Shown: positions 28,073 through 37,598, counted from the stretch's first letter. The stretch is DNA of 64,000 nucleotides from Burkholderiaceae bacterium (GCA_913776825.1 CAJYPV010000011.1:32035-96034); one strand, 5' to 3'. Notes: generated by a model not told the origin, from the letters alone. Program-made: numbers and translations.

Positions 28073-28543
28073 TCACAACGGCAACGCCGTCGTGTGCTTG
28101 ATCTCCTCCATCACCGCATACGTCCGCGTCTCCCGCACGCCGGGCAGGGTCCAGATCACCGCGCCGATGAACTCGCGGTAGGCCGCCATGTCGGAGACCC
28201 GCGTCTTCAGCAGGTAATCGAAACCGCCCGCCACCAGGTGGCATTCCAGAATCTCCGGACGGGCCTGGACCGCCGCGCGGAAGTTGTCCATCACGTCATG
28301 GACCGTCCGGTCCAGCAGGATCTCGATGAAAACCAGCATCGACGCCCCCAGCTTGGCAGGATTCAGCCGCGCTTCGTAACCGAGGATGTAGCCGTCCCGC
28401 GTCAGGCGCTTGACCCGCTCCAGCACCGCCGTGGCGGACAGGTGGACTTCCTCCGCCAGCTTCAGATTGCTGATGCGGCCATCCTGCTGCAGCACGCGCA
28501 GAATGCGCAGGTCGATCTTGTCCAGGTCGTCGGGCGGGGTCAT
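28073..28543 (-). CDS. putR: Lrp/AsnC-family regulator, probable proline regulator PutR
   Basis: A 156-residue Lrp/AsnC protein. The winged helix-turn-helix lies at residues 7-60 (LDKIDLRILRVLQQDGRISNLKLAEEVHLSATAVLERVKRL), and the RAM ligand-binding domain at 70-150 has VAGGFDYLLKTRV. Divergent placement from putA, 145 bp away, matches PutR, which activates putA in response to proline in several alpha- and betaproteobacteria. The PutA encoded here lacks its own DNA-binding domain and so needs such a regulator. A dyad in the shared intergenic region is a candidate binding site. Some homologs regulate other amino acid genes. Confidence 0.85.
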   Translation of the reverse strand: MTPPDDLDKIDLRILRVLQQDGRISNLKLAEEVHLSATAVLERVKRLTRDGYILGYEARLNPAKLGASMLVFIEILLDRTVHDVMDNFRAAVQARPEILECHLVAGGFDYLLKTRVSDMAAYREFIGAVIWTLPGVRETRTYAVMEEIKHTTALPL

Positions 28544-28591
28544 GGGAATCCTTTCAGCTGCCGCATTTTCGTCGCCAAAGCGGTCGATGAA

Positions 28592-28606
28592 CCGAATTTA
28601 ATCCGG
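28592..28606. promoter_or_regulatory. Candidate PutR operator dyad
   Basis: CCGAATTTAATCCGG is a 15-bp near-palindrome in the divergent putR-putA region, AT-rich at its centre as in Lrp-type sites. A TTTAAT/TACAGT pair (28597-28602, 28619-28624; 16-bp spacer) could be the putA promoter overlapping it. Read by eye only. Confidence 0.45.
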
Positions 28607-28688
28607 AGCCAGCCTCTCTACAGTCGCGCCATTCACTAGGGGCCCGCCACATCCGTCCGCCGGGCCCTTGTCACGCCCCGAGGACACC

Positions 28689-31600
28689 ATGAACGCCTTT
28701 GCCCTCCCGCCCGAAGCGGCCCGCCTGCCCGATCCCTATCGTCCCGAGCTGCCGCTGGTGCGTGCGCTGGCGCAGGAGCTCCAGTCTCTGAACTGGCCGG
28801 CGGTGCTGGACCAGGCGCGGCCCTGGGTGAGCCAGGTGCGAGCCAATCCCGCGCCGTTCTGGGCGATGGAATCCCTGCTGCGCGAATACCCGATCACCAG
28901 CGCCGAGGGTCTGGCGCTGATGCGACTCGCCGAAGCGCTGCTGCGCGTGCCGGATGCGGAAACCGCCATCGCCCTAACCGCCGACCAACTCGGCCGCGCC
29001 CAGTTCGATGGCGGCTCCGAGGGCCCGCACAAGATGTTGGCCGGTCTGGCGGCCAGCGCGATCTCGCTGTCCAAGAAGTTCCTGCCGGATGCCGAGTCGG
29101 AAGCGGGCCTGTTCAAGCGGCTGGGCGCTCAGACCGTGGTCGGCGCCACGGTCCGCGCGATTCAGCTGCTGGGCCGTCAATTCGTGCTCGGTCGCCACAT
29201 TCAGGAAGCGATGAGCGAAGCCGATGCCGCTCGCCAGGCGCAGGATCGTGCGCTCGGCACCAAGACCGGCGCGGCGGGCGCGGGCCATCAGCTGCGCTTC
29301 TCCTACGACATGCTCGGCGAGGGCGCTCGCACCGAGAAGGATGCCGAGCGCTATCAGGCCGCCTACCTGGCCGCGATTGCCGCCATCGCCGGCGGCCGCA
29401 AGGCGGAATCGCCCGAAGGCAGCGACGGCATCTCGATCAAGCTGTCCGCGCTGTTCTCGCGTTATGAAGTGCTGCAGCGCGAGCGCGTCTATGCCGAGCT
29501 GCTGCCGCGCGTCTGGCAATTGGTCGAGAAGGCGGCGCAGGCCAACATCAACCTGACCATCGATGCGGAAGAGGTCGACCGCCTGGAGCTGTCGCTGGAG
29601 CTGCTCGAGGCGCTGGCCGCCCGCATCGCCACCCATTTCCCGCAATGGCGCGGGTTCGGCCTCGCGGTGCAGGCCTATCAGACCCGGGCACGGGACGTGG
29701 TGGAGGAAGTGGCCGCCATCGCGCGTCGCCACGGTCTGCGTTTCATGGTGCGGCTGGTCAAGGGCGCGTATTGGGATGGCGAGATCAAGCGCGCGCAGGA
29801 GCAGGGCCTGCCGCATTACCCGGTGTTCACCCACAAGCCGCACACCGATGTCTCTTACCTGGCCTGCGCGCAGGCGATGCTGCAGCACCATGAGGTGATC
29901 TATCCGCAGTTCGCCAGCCACAACGCCGGCACCATCGCGGCCATCGTGCAGATGGCCCGCGCGCTCGGCGCCAAATTCGAAATGCAACGCCTGCATGGCA
30001 TGGGCGAAGGCGTCTATCGGGAAGTGCTCAAGGACGGCAGCATCCCGTGCCGGGTCTACGCGCCGGTCGGTGAGCATCGCGATCTGCTGGCCTATCTGGT
30101 CCGGCGTCTGCTGGAGAACGGCGCGAACTCGTCCTTCGTCCATCAACTGGCCGATCCGTCGGTCGCGCCCGAGGAACTGCTGGCGTCGCCGCTGAGCCTG
30201 ATCCACGAGCGGTCCAGCCTGCCGCTGCCGATCGACCTGTACCGCGATCACGCCGGCCGCGGCCGTGACAACTCCGCGGGCCTGGACCTCGCTGTTCCCG
30301 CCCAGCGCCAGCCGCTGCTGGACGCGCTGGCTCAGTGCCAGGTGCCGGTGATGATCGAGGCGACGGCCGAGGAAGTCGCCACTGCGATGTCCCAGCTGCA
30401 GACCGGCTTCAGCGCCTGGAATGCCACGCCGGTGACCGAGCGCGCCGCCGTGCTGCGCCGTGCCGCCGATGCCCTGCAGGCGCAACTGCCGGCATATTGC
30501 GCGCTGCTGGTGAAGGAAGCCTTCAAGAGCCTGGGCGATGCGATTTCGGAAGTCCGCGAAGCCATCGACTTCATGCGCTATTACGCCGATGAGGCCGAAC
30601 GCCTGAGCGCCGAGGGCGTGGCCCTGAACGGCCGTGGCGTGTTCGTCTGCATCTCGCCGTGGAACTTCCCGCTGGCGATCTTTGCCGGTCAGGTGGTCGC
30701 GGCGCTGGCTGCGGGCAATGCAGTCGCCGCCAAGCCGGCCGAGCAGACCCCGGTGGTGGCGCGCGAGTGCGTCGCGCTGCTGCATGCGGCCGGTGTGCCG
30801 CGCGACGCGCTGGCGCTGCTGCACGGCCAGGGCGAGACGGTCGGCGCGGCGCTGGTCGGCTCGCCGCTGACCGCTGGTGTGTGCTTCACCGGCTCGACCC
30901 AGGTGGCGCAACTGATCAACCGTCAGCTCGCCGCCAGGCCGGGCGGCGCGGTGCTGCCGCTGATCGCCGAGACCGGCGGCCTGAACGCGATGATCGTGGA
31001 CTCGACCGCGCTGCCGGAGCAGGTCATCGACGCCGTGGTGCAGTCCGCCTTCCGCAGCGCGGGTCAGCGTTGCTCGGCGCTGCGTCTGCTGGCGGTGCAT
31101 GAGGCGGTGGCCGATGGCGTGATCGAGATGCTGCGCGGCGCGGTGCGTGAACTGCGCGTCGGCGATACCGCCGATCTGAGCACCGACGTCGGCCCGCTGA
31201 TCGACGACGAGGCCTTCCAGGCCATCTCCGGCGATGTGCAGCGCCTCAAGCGCGACGCCAGGCTGATTGCCGAGGCCTCGCTGGCCGATGCCTGCCCGCG
31301 CCTGCTGCCGCCGGTGGCGGTGGAACTGCCCTCGATCGACGCGCTGAAGAAGGAGATCTTCGGCCCGGTGCTGCATGTGGTGCGCTGGAACGGCGATGTC
31401 GACGAGGTGGTGCGCCAGATCAATGCGCTGGGTTATGGCCTGACGCTGGGCATCCAGACCCGCATCGACAGCCGCGCGCTGCGGCTGGCTTCGGAAGCCC
31501 GCATCGGCAATGTCTATGTGAATCGCAACATCATCGGCGCCGTCGTCGGTGTGCAGCCGTTTGGTGGCGAGGGCATGTCCGGCACCGGACCCAAGGCCGG

Positions 31601-32357
31601 TGGTCCGCACTATCTGCTGCGCTTTGCTGCGTCGTCGTCGTCGGCGGCCCCGTCCGAGGTGGCGGGCGCTGATGGCGCGGCGGCGGAGCGCGCGTCCGAG
31701 GCGGCGTTGTCGACGACCACGCCGGGCGCCGACTTGAGCGTGCTGTTCCATGCGCACGAGGCCTGGACCGCGCGTGCGGTGGAACAACGCGCCGCCGCGC
31801 TGGAGCGCTCGATCGCCGGTCAGCGCGAGGACATCGCGGCGGCCTGGCGGTCGCTGGCCCAGGCCGCGCGTCGCGCCCTGGTCGATCAGACGCTGCCCGG
31901 ACCGACCGGCGAAAGCAACGAGCTGCGGCTGCATGGCCGTGGCGTGATCGCGGTGCTGGCCCAGGGTGCATCGCCGCTGGAACTGGCGCAGGCGCTGGGC
32001 GCGGCCTTGGTGGCGGGCAATGCGGTGGTGGTCGTGGGCGGTGGCGACCTCGCTCAGGAGCTGCGCCAGACGCTGCTGCGCGGCGGCATCGCCGCCAATG
32101 CGCTGGAGCTGCGTCCGGCCGATCAGTGGGGCGCCGTGCTGCGCGCGCCGCGACTGGCCGGTGTGGTGGCGGCGGCCTCGATGCTGCGTGCGGCACAGCG
32201 CGAGCTCGCCAGCCGCGATGGCGCGATCCTGCCGGTCATTGCGACGGCAGAGGCGGCGCAGCCGCGCCAGCTCTATCGCTTCGTGGCGGAACAGACGCTC
32301 ACCATCAACACCGCAGCAGCCGGCGGCAATGCGGCCCTGCTGGCGGGCGTGCACTGA
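28689..32357 (+). CDS. putA: Bifunctional proline dehydrogenase / glutamate-5-semialdehyde dehydrogenase
   Basis: A 1222-residue enzyme that oxidises proline to glutamate. The N-terminal helical arm and FAD-dependent proline dehydrogenase barrel (about 70-500) carry RLVKGAYWDGEIKRAQ, SHNAGT and MQRLHGMGE. The aldehyde dehydrogenase module (about 530-990) carries ISPWNFPLAIF, ETGGLNAM (general base Glu) and the catalytic Cys in SAGQRCSALR. A further ALDH-like C-terminal domain (about 1030-1222) follows a Ser/Ala-rich linker. There is no ribbon-helix-helix DNA-binding domain at the N-terminus, so it is bifunctional, not trifunctional. It is divergent from the Lrp-type regulator, and proC lies downstream. 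GAGG precedes the ATG at 28689. Confidence 0.97.
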   Translation: MNAFALPPEAARLPDPYRPELPLVRALAQELQSLNWPAVLDQARPWVSQVRANPAPFWAMESLLREYPITSAEGLALMRLAEALLRVPDAETAIALTADQLGRAQFDGGSEGPHKMLAGLAASAISLSKKFLPDAESEAGLFKRLGAQTVVGATVRAIQLLGRQFVLGRHIQEAMSEADAARQAQDRALGTKTGAAGAGHQLRFSYDMLGEGARTEKDAERYQAAYLAAIAAIAGGRKAESPEGSDGISIKLSALFSRYEVLQRERVYAELLPRVWQLVEKAAQANINLTIDAEEVDRLELSLELLEALAARIATHFPQWRGFGLAVQAYQTRARDVVEEVAAIARRHGLRFMVRLVKGAYWDGEIKRAQEQGLPHYPVFTHKPHTDVSYLACAQAMLQHHEVIYPQFASHNAGTIAAIVQMARALGAKFEMQRLHGMGEGVYREVLKDGSIPCRVYAPVGEHRDLLAYLVRRLLENGANSSFVHQLADPSVAPEELLASPLSLIHERSSLPLPIDLYRDHAGRGRDNSAGLDLAVPAQRQPLLDALAQCQVPVMIEATAEEVATAMSQLQTGFSAWNATPVTERAAVLRRAADALQAQLPAYCALLVKEAFKSLGDAISEVREAIDFMRYYADEAERLSAEGVALNGRGVFVCISPWNFPLAIFAGQVVAALAAGNAVAAKPAEQTPVVARECVALLHAAGVPRDALALLHGQGETVGAALVGSPLTAGVCFTGSTQVAQLINRQLAARPGGAVLPLIAETGGLNAMIVDSTALPEQVIDAVVQSAFRSAGQRCSALRLLAVHEAVADGVIEMLRGAVRELRVGDTADLSTDVGPLIDDEAFQAISGDVQRLKRDARLIAEASLADACPRLLPPVAVELPSIDALKKEIFGPVLHVVRWNGDVDEVVRQINALGYGLTLGIQTRIDSRALRLASEARIGNVYVNRNIIGAVVGVQPFGGEGMSGTGPKAGGPHYLLRFAASSSSAAPSEVAGADGAAAERASEAALSTTTPGADLSVLFHAHEAWTARAVEQRAAALERSIAGQREDIAAAWRSLAQAARRALVDQTLPGPTGESNELRLHGRGVIAVLAQGASPLELAQALGAALVAGNAVVVVGGGDLAQELRQTLLRGGIAANALELRPADQWGAVLRAPRLAGVVAAASMLRAAQRELASRDGAILPVIATAEAAQPRQLYRFVAEQTLTINTAAAGGNAALLAGVH

Positions 32358-32485
32358 CGCCGTCCCTACCCGCCGACACCGCCCAGAGCGCCCCGCTCAG
32401 GGCGGCGATCACCCCGGCCGCATCGTCGCCTGATCCCTGGCGCCACGGCCTGAGCATCGACCCCGCAGGGCTACACTGCCGCCCC

Positions 32486-33301
32486 ATGAGTTCCTGCATC
32501 GCTTTCATCGGCGGCGGCAACATGGCCGGCGCGATCCTGGGAGGTCTGCGACGTGCCGGACTGGCCGCCGAAGACCTGTTGGTCGTCGAGCCGATGGAAG
32601 CGCAACGCGCGCGGCTGTCGACGGAATTCGGCATCACCGCGCTCGCCAGCGCCGACGCCTCGCTGACGCGGGCGCAGGCGGTGGTCTGGGCGGTCAAGCC
32701 GCAGCTGTTTCAGGAGGCCGCCGCGCCGGTGGCGCCCTTCGTCGCTCAGGCGCTGCAGCTGTCGGTGATGGCCGGCCTGCGCAGCGACGCGATTGCCACG
32801 GCCACGAGCGCCGCTCGCGTGGTGCGCGGCATGCCCAACACGCCCGCGCTGATCGGGCAGGGCATCACCGGCCTTTTCGCGCGCGCCGGGGTCACCGATG
32901 ACGACCGCGCGCTGGTGGCGCGCCTCCTGCAGCCGACCGGCCGCCTCGTGTGGGTCGATCGGGAAGAGGACCTGGATACCGTGACCGCGCTGTCCGGATC
33001 GGGGCCGGCTTATTTCTTCTACGTCATCGAGCATCTGATGGCCGCCGCGCAGGCGCTCGGATTGAGCGAGCGGCAAGCGCGTGAACTCGCGCTGGCCACC
33101 TGCGGCGGCGCCGCGGCGCTGGCGCAGCATTCCGGCGAAGCGCCGGCCGCGCTGCGCGAGAAGGTCACGTCCAAGGGCGGCACCACGCATGCAGCGCTGA
33201 CCAGCCTGCAGGCGGACGGCGTCGGCGCTGCGTTGGAGCGGGCCGTGCAGGCCGCGCATCGCCGCGCGCAGGAACTGGGTGACGAGTTTGGCCGTGCGTG
33301 A
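32486..33301 (+). CDS. proC: Pyrroline-5-carboxylate reductase
   Basis: A 271-residue enzyme that performs the last step of proline synthesis with NAD(P)H. The nucleotide-binding motif FIGGGNMAGAIL is at the N-terminus. VKPQLF and the catalytic-region signature VTALSGSGPAYFFYVIEHL are present, as is TSKGGTTHAAL near the C-terminus. The ATG at 32486 matches the family start, and the open frame upstream is non-coding overlap with putA. It lies 128 bp after putA on the same strand. Having synthesis and degradation of proline side by side suggests handling of the shared P5C intermediate. Confidence 0.97.
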   Translation: MSSCIAFIGGGNMAGAILGGLRRAGLAAEDLLVVEPMEAQRARLSTEFGITALASADASLTRAQAVVWAVKPQLFQEAAAPVAPFVAQALQLSVMAGLRSDAIATATSAARVVRGMPNTPALIGQGITGLFARAGVTDDDRALVARLLQPTGRLVWVDREEDLDTVTALSGSGPAYFFYVIEHLMAAAQALGLSERQARELALATCGGAAALAQHSGEAPAALREKVTSKGGTTHAALTSLQADGVGAALERAVQAAHRRAQELGDEFGRA

Positions 33302-33446
33302 GCGCGTGGCCGGGGCGGTGAGGGGCATCGGCCACGTGGTCGGGGTCGATGGTCGCCGCGACGATCACCTCGATGGTTGCGCGCGCACGATGGCCGCCGC
33401 CACCCACCAGCGCCCGCAGACGCTGAACTGACCGCGACGATCGCCC

Positions 33447-34004
33447 ATGGGAATTGCTGATCGATGGGGCCTGCGGGCCTGGCTGCGGGCACCGGGCTCG
33501 CTGAGCAAGCGACTTGCAGCCACCGGACGTCGCTTCGAGGTCCAGGTCCTGCGCCAGACGGCGGCGCCGCTGCGTCCTCAGGAGCGCGCAGCGCTGGGTC
33601 TGCCTCGGCGTGGTCTCACGGTGGTGCGGGAAGTGCTGTTGCGGGTGGATGGCCGGCCGCTGGTGTGGGCCCGCTCTGCGGTCCACGGCGATGCGCTGAA
33701 GGGCCCGTGGAAGGCGCTGAAAGGGCTGGGCAGCCGACCGCTGGGCCATCTGCTCTATGACGATCCACGCATCCACCGCAGCGAACTGCAGCCTCGGCGA
33801 GTGACCCGCCACGGCGCGACCCATCGCCAGATGCAACGCCAATGGCGAGAGGCCACCGGCACCGACGCGCCGGCGGGCATGCAGTGGTCGCGGAACTCGG
33901 TGTTCCGTCGACATGGCACGCTGCTGCGGGTGATGGAGCTGTTCGCGCCTGAGGTGGCGTCGCGCCATCCTGGACCGCTGCGGCTCAAGCGTCGCCGGCG
34001 TTGA
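33447..34004 (+). CDS. ubiC: Chorismate lyase
   Basis: A 185-residue enzyme that makes 4-hydroxybenzoate from chorismate for ubiquinone. Family features include VVREVLLRVDGRPLVWARSAVH, SRPLGHLLY and the C-terminal LLRVMELFAPE. It sits convergent to ubiA, the next enzyme of the pathway, whose end lies 125 bp away, so the genes are close but not in one operon. The N-terminus is basic, and the extreme C-terminus ends RLKRRRR. The chosen ATG has only a weak Shine-Dalgarno. The length is close to the usual 165-200. Confidence 0.9.
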   Translation: MGIADRWGLRAWLRAPGSLSKRLAATGRRFEVQVLRQTAAPLRPQERAALGLPRRGLTVVREVLLRVDGRPLVWARSAVHGDALKGPWKALKGLGSRPLGHLLYDDPRIHRSELQPRRVTRHGATHRQMQRQWREATGTDAPAGMQWSRNSVFRRHGTLLRVMELFAPEVASRHPGPLRLKRRRR

Positions 34005-34129
34005 GGGGCTGAGCGCGGGGTGAAGGGGTCACCGGCTTCTCACGTTCGCCACGATGAACGGCGCCTGGCGTCCGCCCTCATCGCTCCACCACGCTGAGAG
34101 GGTTGCGGCGTCGACTCACCGCGCCAGGA

Positions 34130-35047
34130 TCAGCGCGTGGCCAGATCGATCACCGTGCCGGCGAAGATCGCGAAGCCGACCCAATGGTTCTCGCGGAAGG
34201 CCCGGAAGCAGCCGTCGCGGGTGCGGTCCTTGATGAGCTGATAGTGCCAGACCACTTGCGCGGCGGCGACGGCCATGCCGGCGAGGAACCAATGGCCCAT
34301 GCCCAGGCGCAGGCCGAGCGTCGTCCACGTCGCCAGGAACACCCCGTAGAAGCTCATGATGCCGATCACGTCGAATCGACCGAGGGTGAGGGCGGAGGTC
34401 TTGATGCCGATGCGGATGTCGTCATCGCGGTCGACCATCGCGTATTCGGTGTCGTAGGCCAGCACCCAGAACAGATTGGCCACCAGCAGTCCCCAGGCAG
34501 GCAGCGGCACGGCCGCGTTGATGGCCTGCAGGCTCCATTCGCGACCGCCCAGCGTGGCCGAGAACGCCATCGGGATGCCGAAGGAGAAGGCCACGCCCAG
34601 CACCGCCTGCGGCATCGACACCCAGCGTTTGGTGAAGGGATAGAGGATGGTCACGCCGAGCGCGGCGAAGGACAGCAGGATGGTGGGCGCATTGGTGGTC
34701 AGCACCAGGGCGAAGGCCACCAGGGTCAGCGCGGCGCCGAGGCCGAGCGCCTGTTTCACGCTGATCAGCCCGGCGGTGACGGGGCGCTGCGCGGTGCGTT
34801 TGACGTGTTTGTCGAAGTCCCGATCGGCCACATCGTTCACCGCGCAGCCGGCGCTGCGCATCAACAGCGTGCCCAGCCCGAAGACCAGCAGCAGATGCCA
34901 GCCCGGCCAGCCATCGGCGGCCATCCACAGCGCGGCCAGCGTGGGCCAGAGCAGCAGATAGGTGCCCGCCGGCCGATCCCACCGGATCAGGTTGAGATAG
35001 AGCGACAGGCGTGACGGCGCGGCGGAGGAGGGAGCGGCTGAGGTCAT
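34130..35047 (-). CDS. ubiA: 4-hydroxybenzoate octaprenyltransferase
   Basis: A 305-residue integral membrane prenyltransferase that attaches the polyprenyl tail to 4-hydroxybenzoate. Both aspartate-rich motifs are present: NDVADRDFD (near residue 85) and [19 protein letters not shown] (near 205). They are separated by several hydrophobic helices (eight or nine in total). A Gly/Trp-rich first helix ([16 protein letters not shown]) opens the mature region. The ATG at 35047 is chosen over a GTG at 35113 that adds a poorly conserved leader. The gene is convergent with ubiC and downstream of the livM end on the same strand. Confidence 0.96.
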   Translation of the reverse strand: MTSAAPSSAAPSRLSLYLNLIRWDRPAGTYLLLWPTLAALWMAADGWPGWHLLLVFGLGTLLMRSAGCAVNDVADRDFDKHVKRTAQRPVTAGLISVKQALGLGAALTLVAFALVLTTNAPTILLSFAALGVTILYPFTKRWVSMPQAVLGVAFSFGIPMAFSATLGGREWSLQAINAAVPLPAWGLLVANLFWVLAYDTEYAMVDRDDDIRIGIKTSALTLGRFDVIGIMSFYGVFLATWTTLGLRLGMGHWFLAGMAVAAAQVVWHYQLIKDRTRDGCFRAFRENHWVGFAIFAGTVIDLATR

Positions 35048-35119
35048 GCGGGGGATTGTCGCGCTGGATGCGAGGGCGTTGAACGAGCGGGTGGATGCCG
35101 GTTGGATCGACACACCGTC

Positions 35120-35169
35120 ATGCTCGTGAAATCGATCCTTATCCCCTGAAGGCTCGATTTCACGAGCAT
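35120..35169 (-). terminator. Perfect 16-bp inverted repeat between livM and ubiA
   Basis: ATGCTCGTGAAATCGA at 35120-35135 is exactly repeated in inverse orientation at 35154-35169, with an 18-bp loop. It lies 43-92 bp beyond the livM stop, where a terminator for the liv operon is expected. No T-tract follows, so a protein-binding site is also possible. Confidence 0.55.
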
Positions 35170-35211
35170 CCAGCGCCGTCGGAAAGGGCTCGCCCGTTCA
35201 CGCCCCGCGAT

Positions 35212-36207
35212 TCAATGCCCAGAGGCGGCCCCCTTCGCTCCCCGCACGCGCTGCCACAGCGCCCCGAACTCGCCGACCAGGCCGCGTCGGAACGCGAGCA
35301 CGCAGATGATGAAGATCAGCCCGGTGACCAGGCTGACCGATTCGCCCAGGCCGACGAACCATTGGATGCCGGTGAGGTCGGCCAGCCATTGGCCGAGGTC
35401 GCCGATCTTGTTCTCGAGCGCGATGATCAGCAACGCGCCGACGATCGGACCGACCATCGTGCCCATGCCGCCCACCAGGGTCATCAGGATCACCAGGCCG
35501 GAGGTGGTCCACAACGCATCGGTCAGGGTGGCGAAGCCCAGCACCAGCGTCTTGGTCGCGCCGGCCAGGCCCGCCAGCGAGGCCGAGAGCACGAAGGCCA
35601 GCAGCTTGAAGCGATCGGTGTCGTAACCCAGCGAGGTGGCCCGCGCTTCGTTCTCGCGGATCGACGTCAGCACCTGGCCGAAGGGCGAATGCACCGTGCG
35701 GTAGATCAGCCAGAAGGCACCGCCGAAGATCAGCAGCACCAGGTAGTACATCGTCGTGTCGTTGGTCAGGTCCAGCCCCAGCAGGCGGCCTCGAGGCACC
35801 GATTGCAGGCCGTCCTCACCGCCGGTGAAGGGCGCTTGCAGGAAGTAGAAGAACAGCATCTGGGCCAGCGCCAGCGTGATCATCGAGAAATAGATGCCAG
35901 AGCGGCGGATCGCCAGGAGGCCGAACGCCAGACCCGCCAGACCGGCCATCAGCGTGCCGAAGGCGATGCCTACCAGCGGCGGGAAGCCCCAGACCTTGAG
36001 CGCATGGCCGGCCGCATAGGCGGCGGTGCCGAGGAAGGCGGCATGGCCGAAGCTCAGCAGGCCGGTGAAGCCGATCAGCAGGTTGAAGGCGCAGGCGAAG
36101 AGCGCGTAGCACATCACCTTCATCGCGAAGATCGGATACACGCCCAGCAGCGGCAGCAGCGCCACCGCAGCGAACAGGGCCAGATAGCCGGAGGTCTTTG
36201 GAGTCAT
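35212..36207 (-). CDS. livM: Branched-chain amino acid ABC transporter permease LivM
   Basis: A 331-residue inner-membrane permease with about nine hydrophobic helices and the LivM cytoplasmic loop NEARATSLGYDTDRFKLLAFVLSA (EAA-like, contacts the ATPases). The N-terminal ALFAAVALLPLLG and the CAFNLLIGFTGLLSFGHAAFLG segment are typical. The transporter imports branched-chain amino acids or related compounds such as urea or aromatics; the substrate is not decided by sequence. The gene is the last of the operon, 37 bp after livH, and no start ambiguity is apparent. Confidence 0.93.
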   Translation of the reverse strand: MTPKTSGYLALFAAVALLPLLGVYPIFAMKVMCYALFACAFNLLIGFTGLLSFGHAAFLGTAAYAAGHALKVWGFPPLVGIAFGTLMAGLAGLAFGLLAIRRSGIYFSMITLALAQMLFFYFLQAPFTGGEDGLQSVPRGRLLGLDLTNDTTMYYLVLLIFGGAFWLIYRTVHSPFGQVLTSIRENEARATSLGYDTDRFKLLAFVLSASLAGLAGATKTLVLGFATLTDALWTTSGLVILMTLVGGMGTMVGPIVGALLIIALENKIGDLGQWLADLTGIQWFVGLGESVSLVTGLIFIICVLAFRRGLVGEFGALWQRVRGAKGAASGH

Positions 36208-36244
36208 GTCGGGGGCCTGCGCGCGGGTTGGCGGGGAAGGGGGC

Positions 36245-37132
36245 TCAACGTTCTTTGCCGAAGAGGCCGGCGGGTCGCACCAGCAGCACCAGCGCCATGA
36301 TCACGAACACCACGGTGTTGGACGCTTCCGGATAGAAGACCTTGGTCAGGCCTTCCACCACGCCCAGTCCGAGCCCGGTGAGGATCGCGCCCAGGATCGA
36401 TCCCATGCCGCCGATCACCACCACCGCGAACACCACGATGATCAGGTTGGAGCCCATCAGCGCATTGACCTGCAGGATGGGCGCGGCGAGCACGCCGGCG
36501 AAGGCCGCCAGGGCCACGCCGCCGGCGTAGGTCAGCGAGATCATGCGGGGCACGTTCACGCCGAAGGCCTGGACCAGCTTCGGGTTCTCGGTGCCTGCGC
36601 GGAGCGTCGCGCCGAGCGAGGTTTTCTCGATCAGCGCCCACACGCCCAGGCACACCACCAGCGAGGCCACCACCACCCAGGCGCGGTAGTTGGGCAGGAT
36701 CATGAAGCCGAGATTGGTCGCGCCGGAGAGGGCGTCCGGGACGGAATAGGGTTGGCCGCCGACGCCATAGAACGAGCGGAACACGCCTTCGATCACCAGC
36801 GTGATGCCGAAGGTCAGCAGCAGGCCGTAGAGGTGATCGAGCTTGTAGAGCCACTGCAGCAGCAGCCGTTCGATCACGAGCCCGAACGCGCCCACGATCA
36901 ACGGTGCCAGCAGCAGCATCGCCCAGTAGTTGATGCCGAAATAGTTCAGCCCCATCCAGGCCAGGAAGGCGCCCATCATGTACAGCGCCCCATGGGCGAA
37001 GTTGATGATGTTCAGCATCCCGAAGATCACGGCCAGCCCCAGCGACAACATCGCATAGAACGACCCGTTCACCAGGCCCAGCAACAGCTGGCCCAGCAAC
37101 GCCGGCAGAGGCACTCCCAACACGTCAGCCAT
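36245..37132 (-). CDS. livH: Branched-chain amino acid ABC transporter permease LivH
   Basis: A 295-residue permease with about eight membrane segments. The family hallmark GLVNGSFYAMLSLGLAVIFGMLNIINFAHGALYMMGAF is at the N-terminus, and the cytoplasmic ATPase-contacting loop RAGTENPKLVQAFGVNV lies near residue 195. It partners with LivM encoded directly downstream. It is separated from the substrate-binding protein gene by about 466 bp that contain a tandem repeat array, which is unusual within such an operon. The ATG at 37132 is unambiguous. Confidence 0.93.
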   Translation of the reverse strand: MADVLGVPLPALLGQLLLGLVNGSFYAMLSLGLAVIFGMLNIINFAHGALYMMGAFLAWMGLNYFGINYWAMLLLAPLIVGAFGLVIERLLLQWLYKLDHLYGLLLTFGITLVIEGVFRSFYGVGGQPYSVPDALSGATNLGFMILPNYRAWVVVASLVVCLGVWALIEKTSLGATLRAGTENPKLVQAFGVNVPRMISLTYAGGVALAAFAGVLAAPILQVNALMGSNLIIVVFAVVVIGGMGSILGAILTGLGLGVVEGLTKVFYPEASNTVVFVIMALVLLVRPAGLFGKER

Positions 37133-37598
37133 GAACGGTGCTTTCCTGTTCGTCCATCATCCGCATCGCCCCCTCGGGCGCTTGCTCGTCCCCTCAAGGG
37201 ACCGCCGTCATCCGGCAGAGAGAGGCAACGCCCCGCAAGGTCCAGCGGAGCAACGACCCGGCTCTGCCGGGTTCCCGCTCGCCCTCACAAGACAGTCGTC
37301 ACCCCGCAAAGAGGGGCCCCGCCCCGACCCATCCAGCGAAGCACGGAGATCCGGCTCCGCCGGGCTCCTGCTCGCCTTCACGGGACAGTCGTCACCCCGC
37401 AAAGAGGGGCCCCGCCCCGACCCATCCAGCGGAGCACGGAGATCCGGCTTTGCCGGGCTCCTGCTCGCCTTCACGAGACAGTCGTCACCCCGCCAAGAGG
37501 GGCCCCGCCCCGACCCATCCAGCGGAGCACGGAGATCCGGCTCTGCCGGGCTCCTGCTCGCCCCCTAGGGGGGCCGGCGTCAGCCGGTAGGGGGGGTC
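37133..37598. repeat. Intergenic tandem repeat array, 93-bp unit
   Basis: The segment GACAGTCGTCACCCCGC recurs at 37291, 37384 and 37477, exactly 93 bp apart. Each unit contains CCATCCAGCGG/AAGCACGGAGATCCGGCT and a GGGGCCCC palindrome. A degenerate copy precedes (about 37200-37290), and the last unit fades near 37570. The array lies between livH and the binding-protein gene. Units have short GC hairpins (CCGGCTCTGCCGG) but no coding logic: open frames in all three frames simply follow because 93 is divisible by three. It could act as an mRNA-processing or attenuation element separating the two halves of the operon. Confidence 0.9.

Noticed and set aside
37200..37572. CRISPR array
   Set aside because: The repeats are contiguous 93-bp units without unique spacers, and no cas genes are present.
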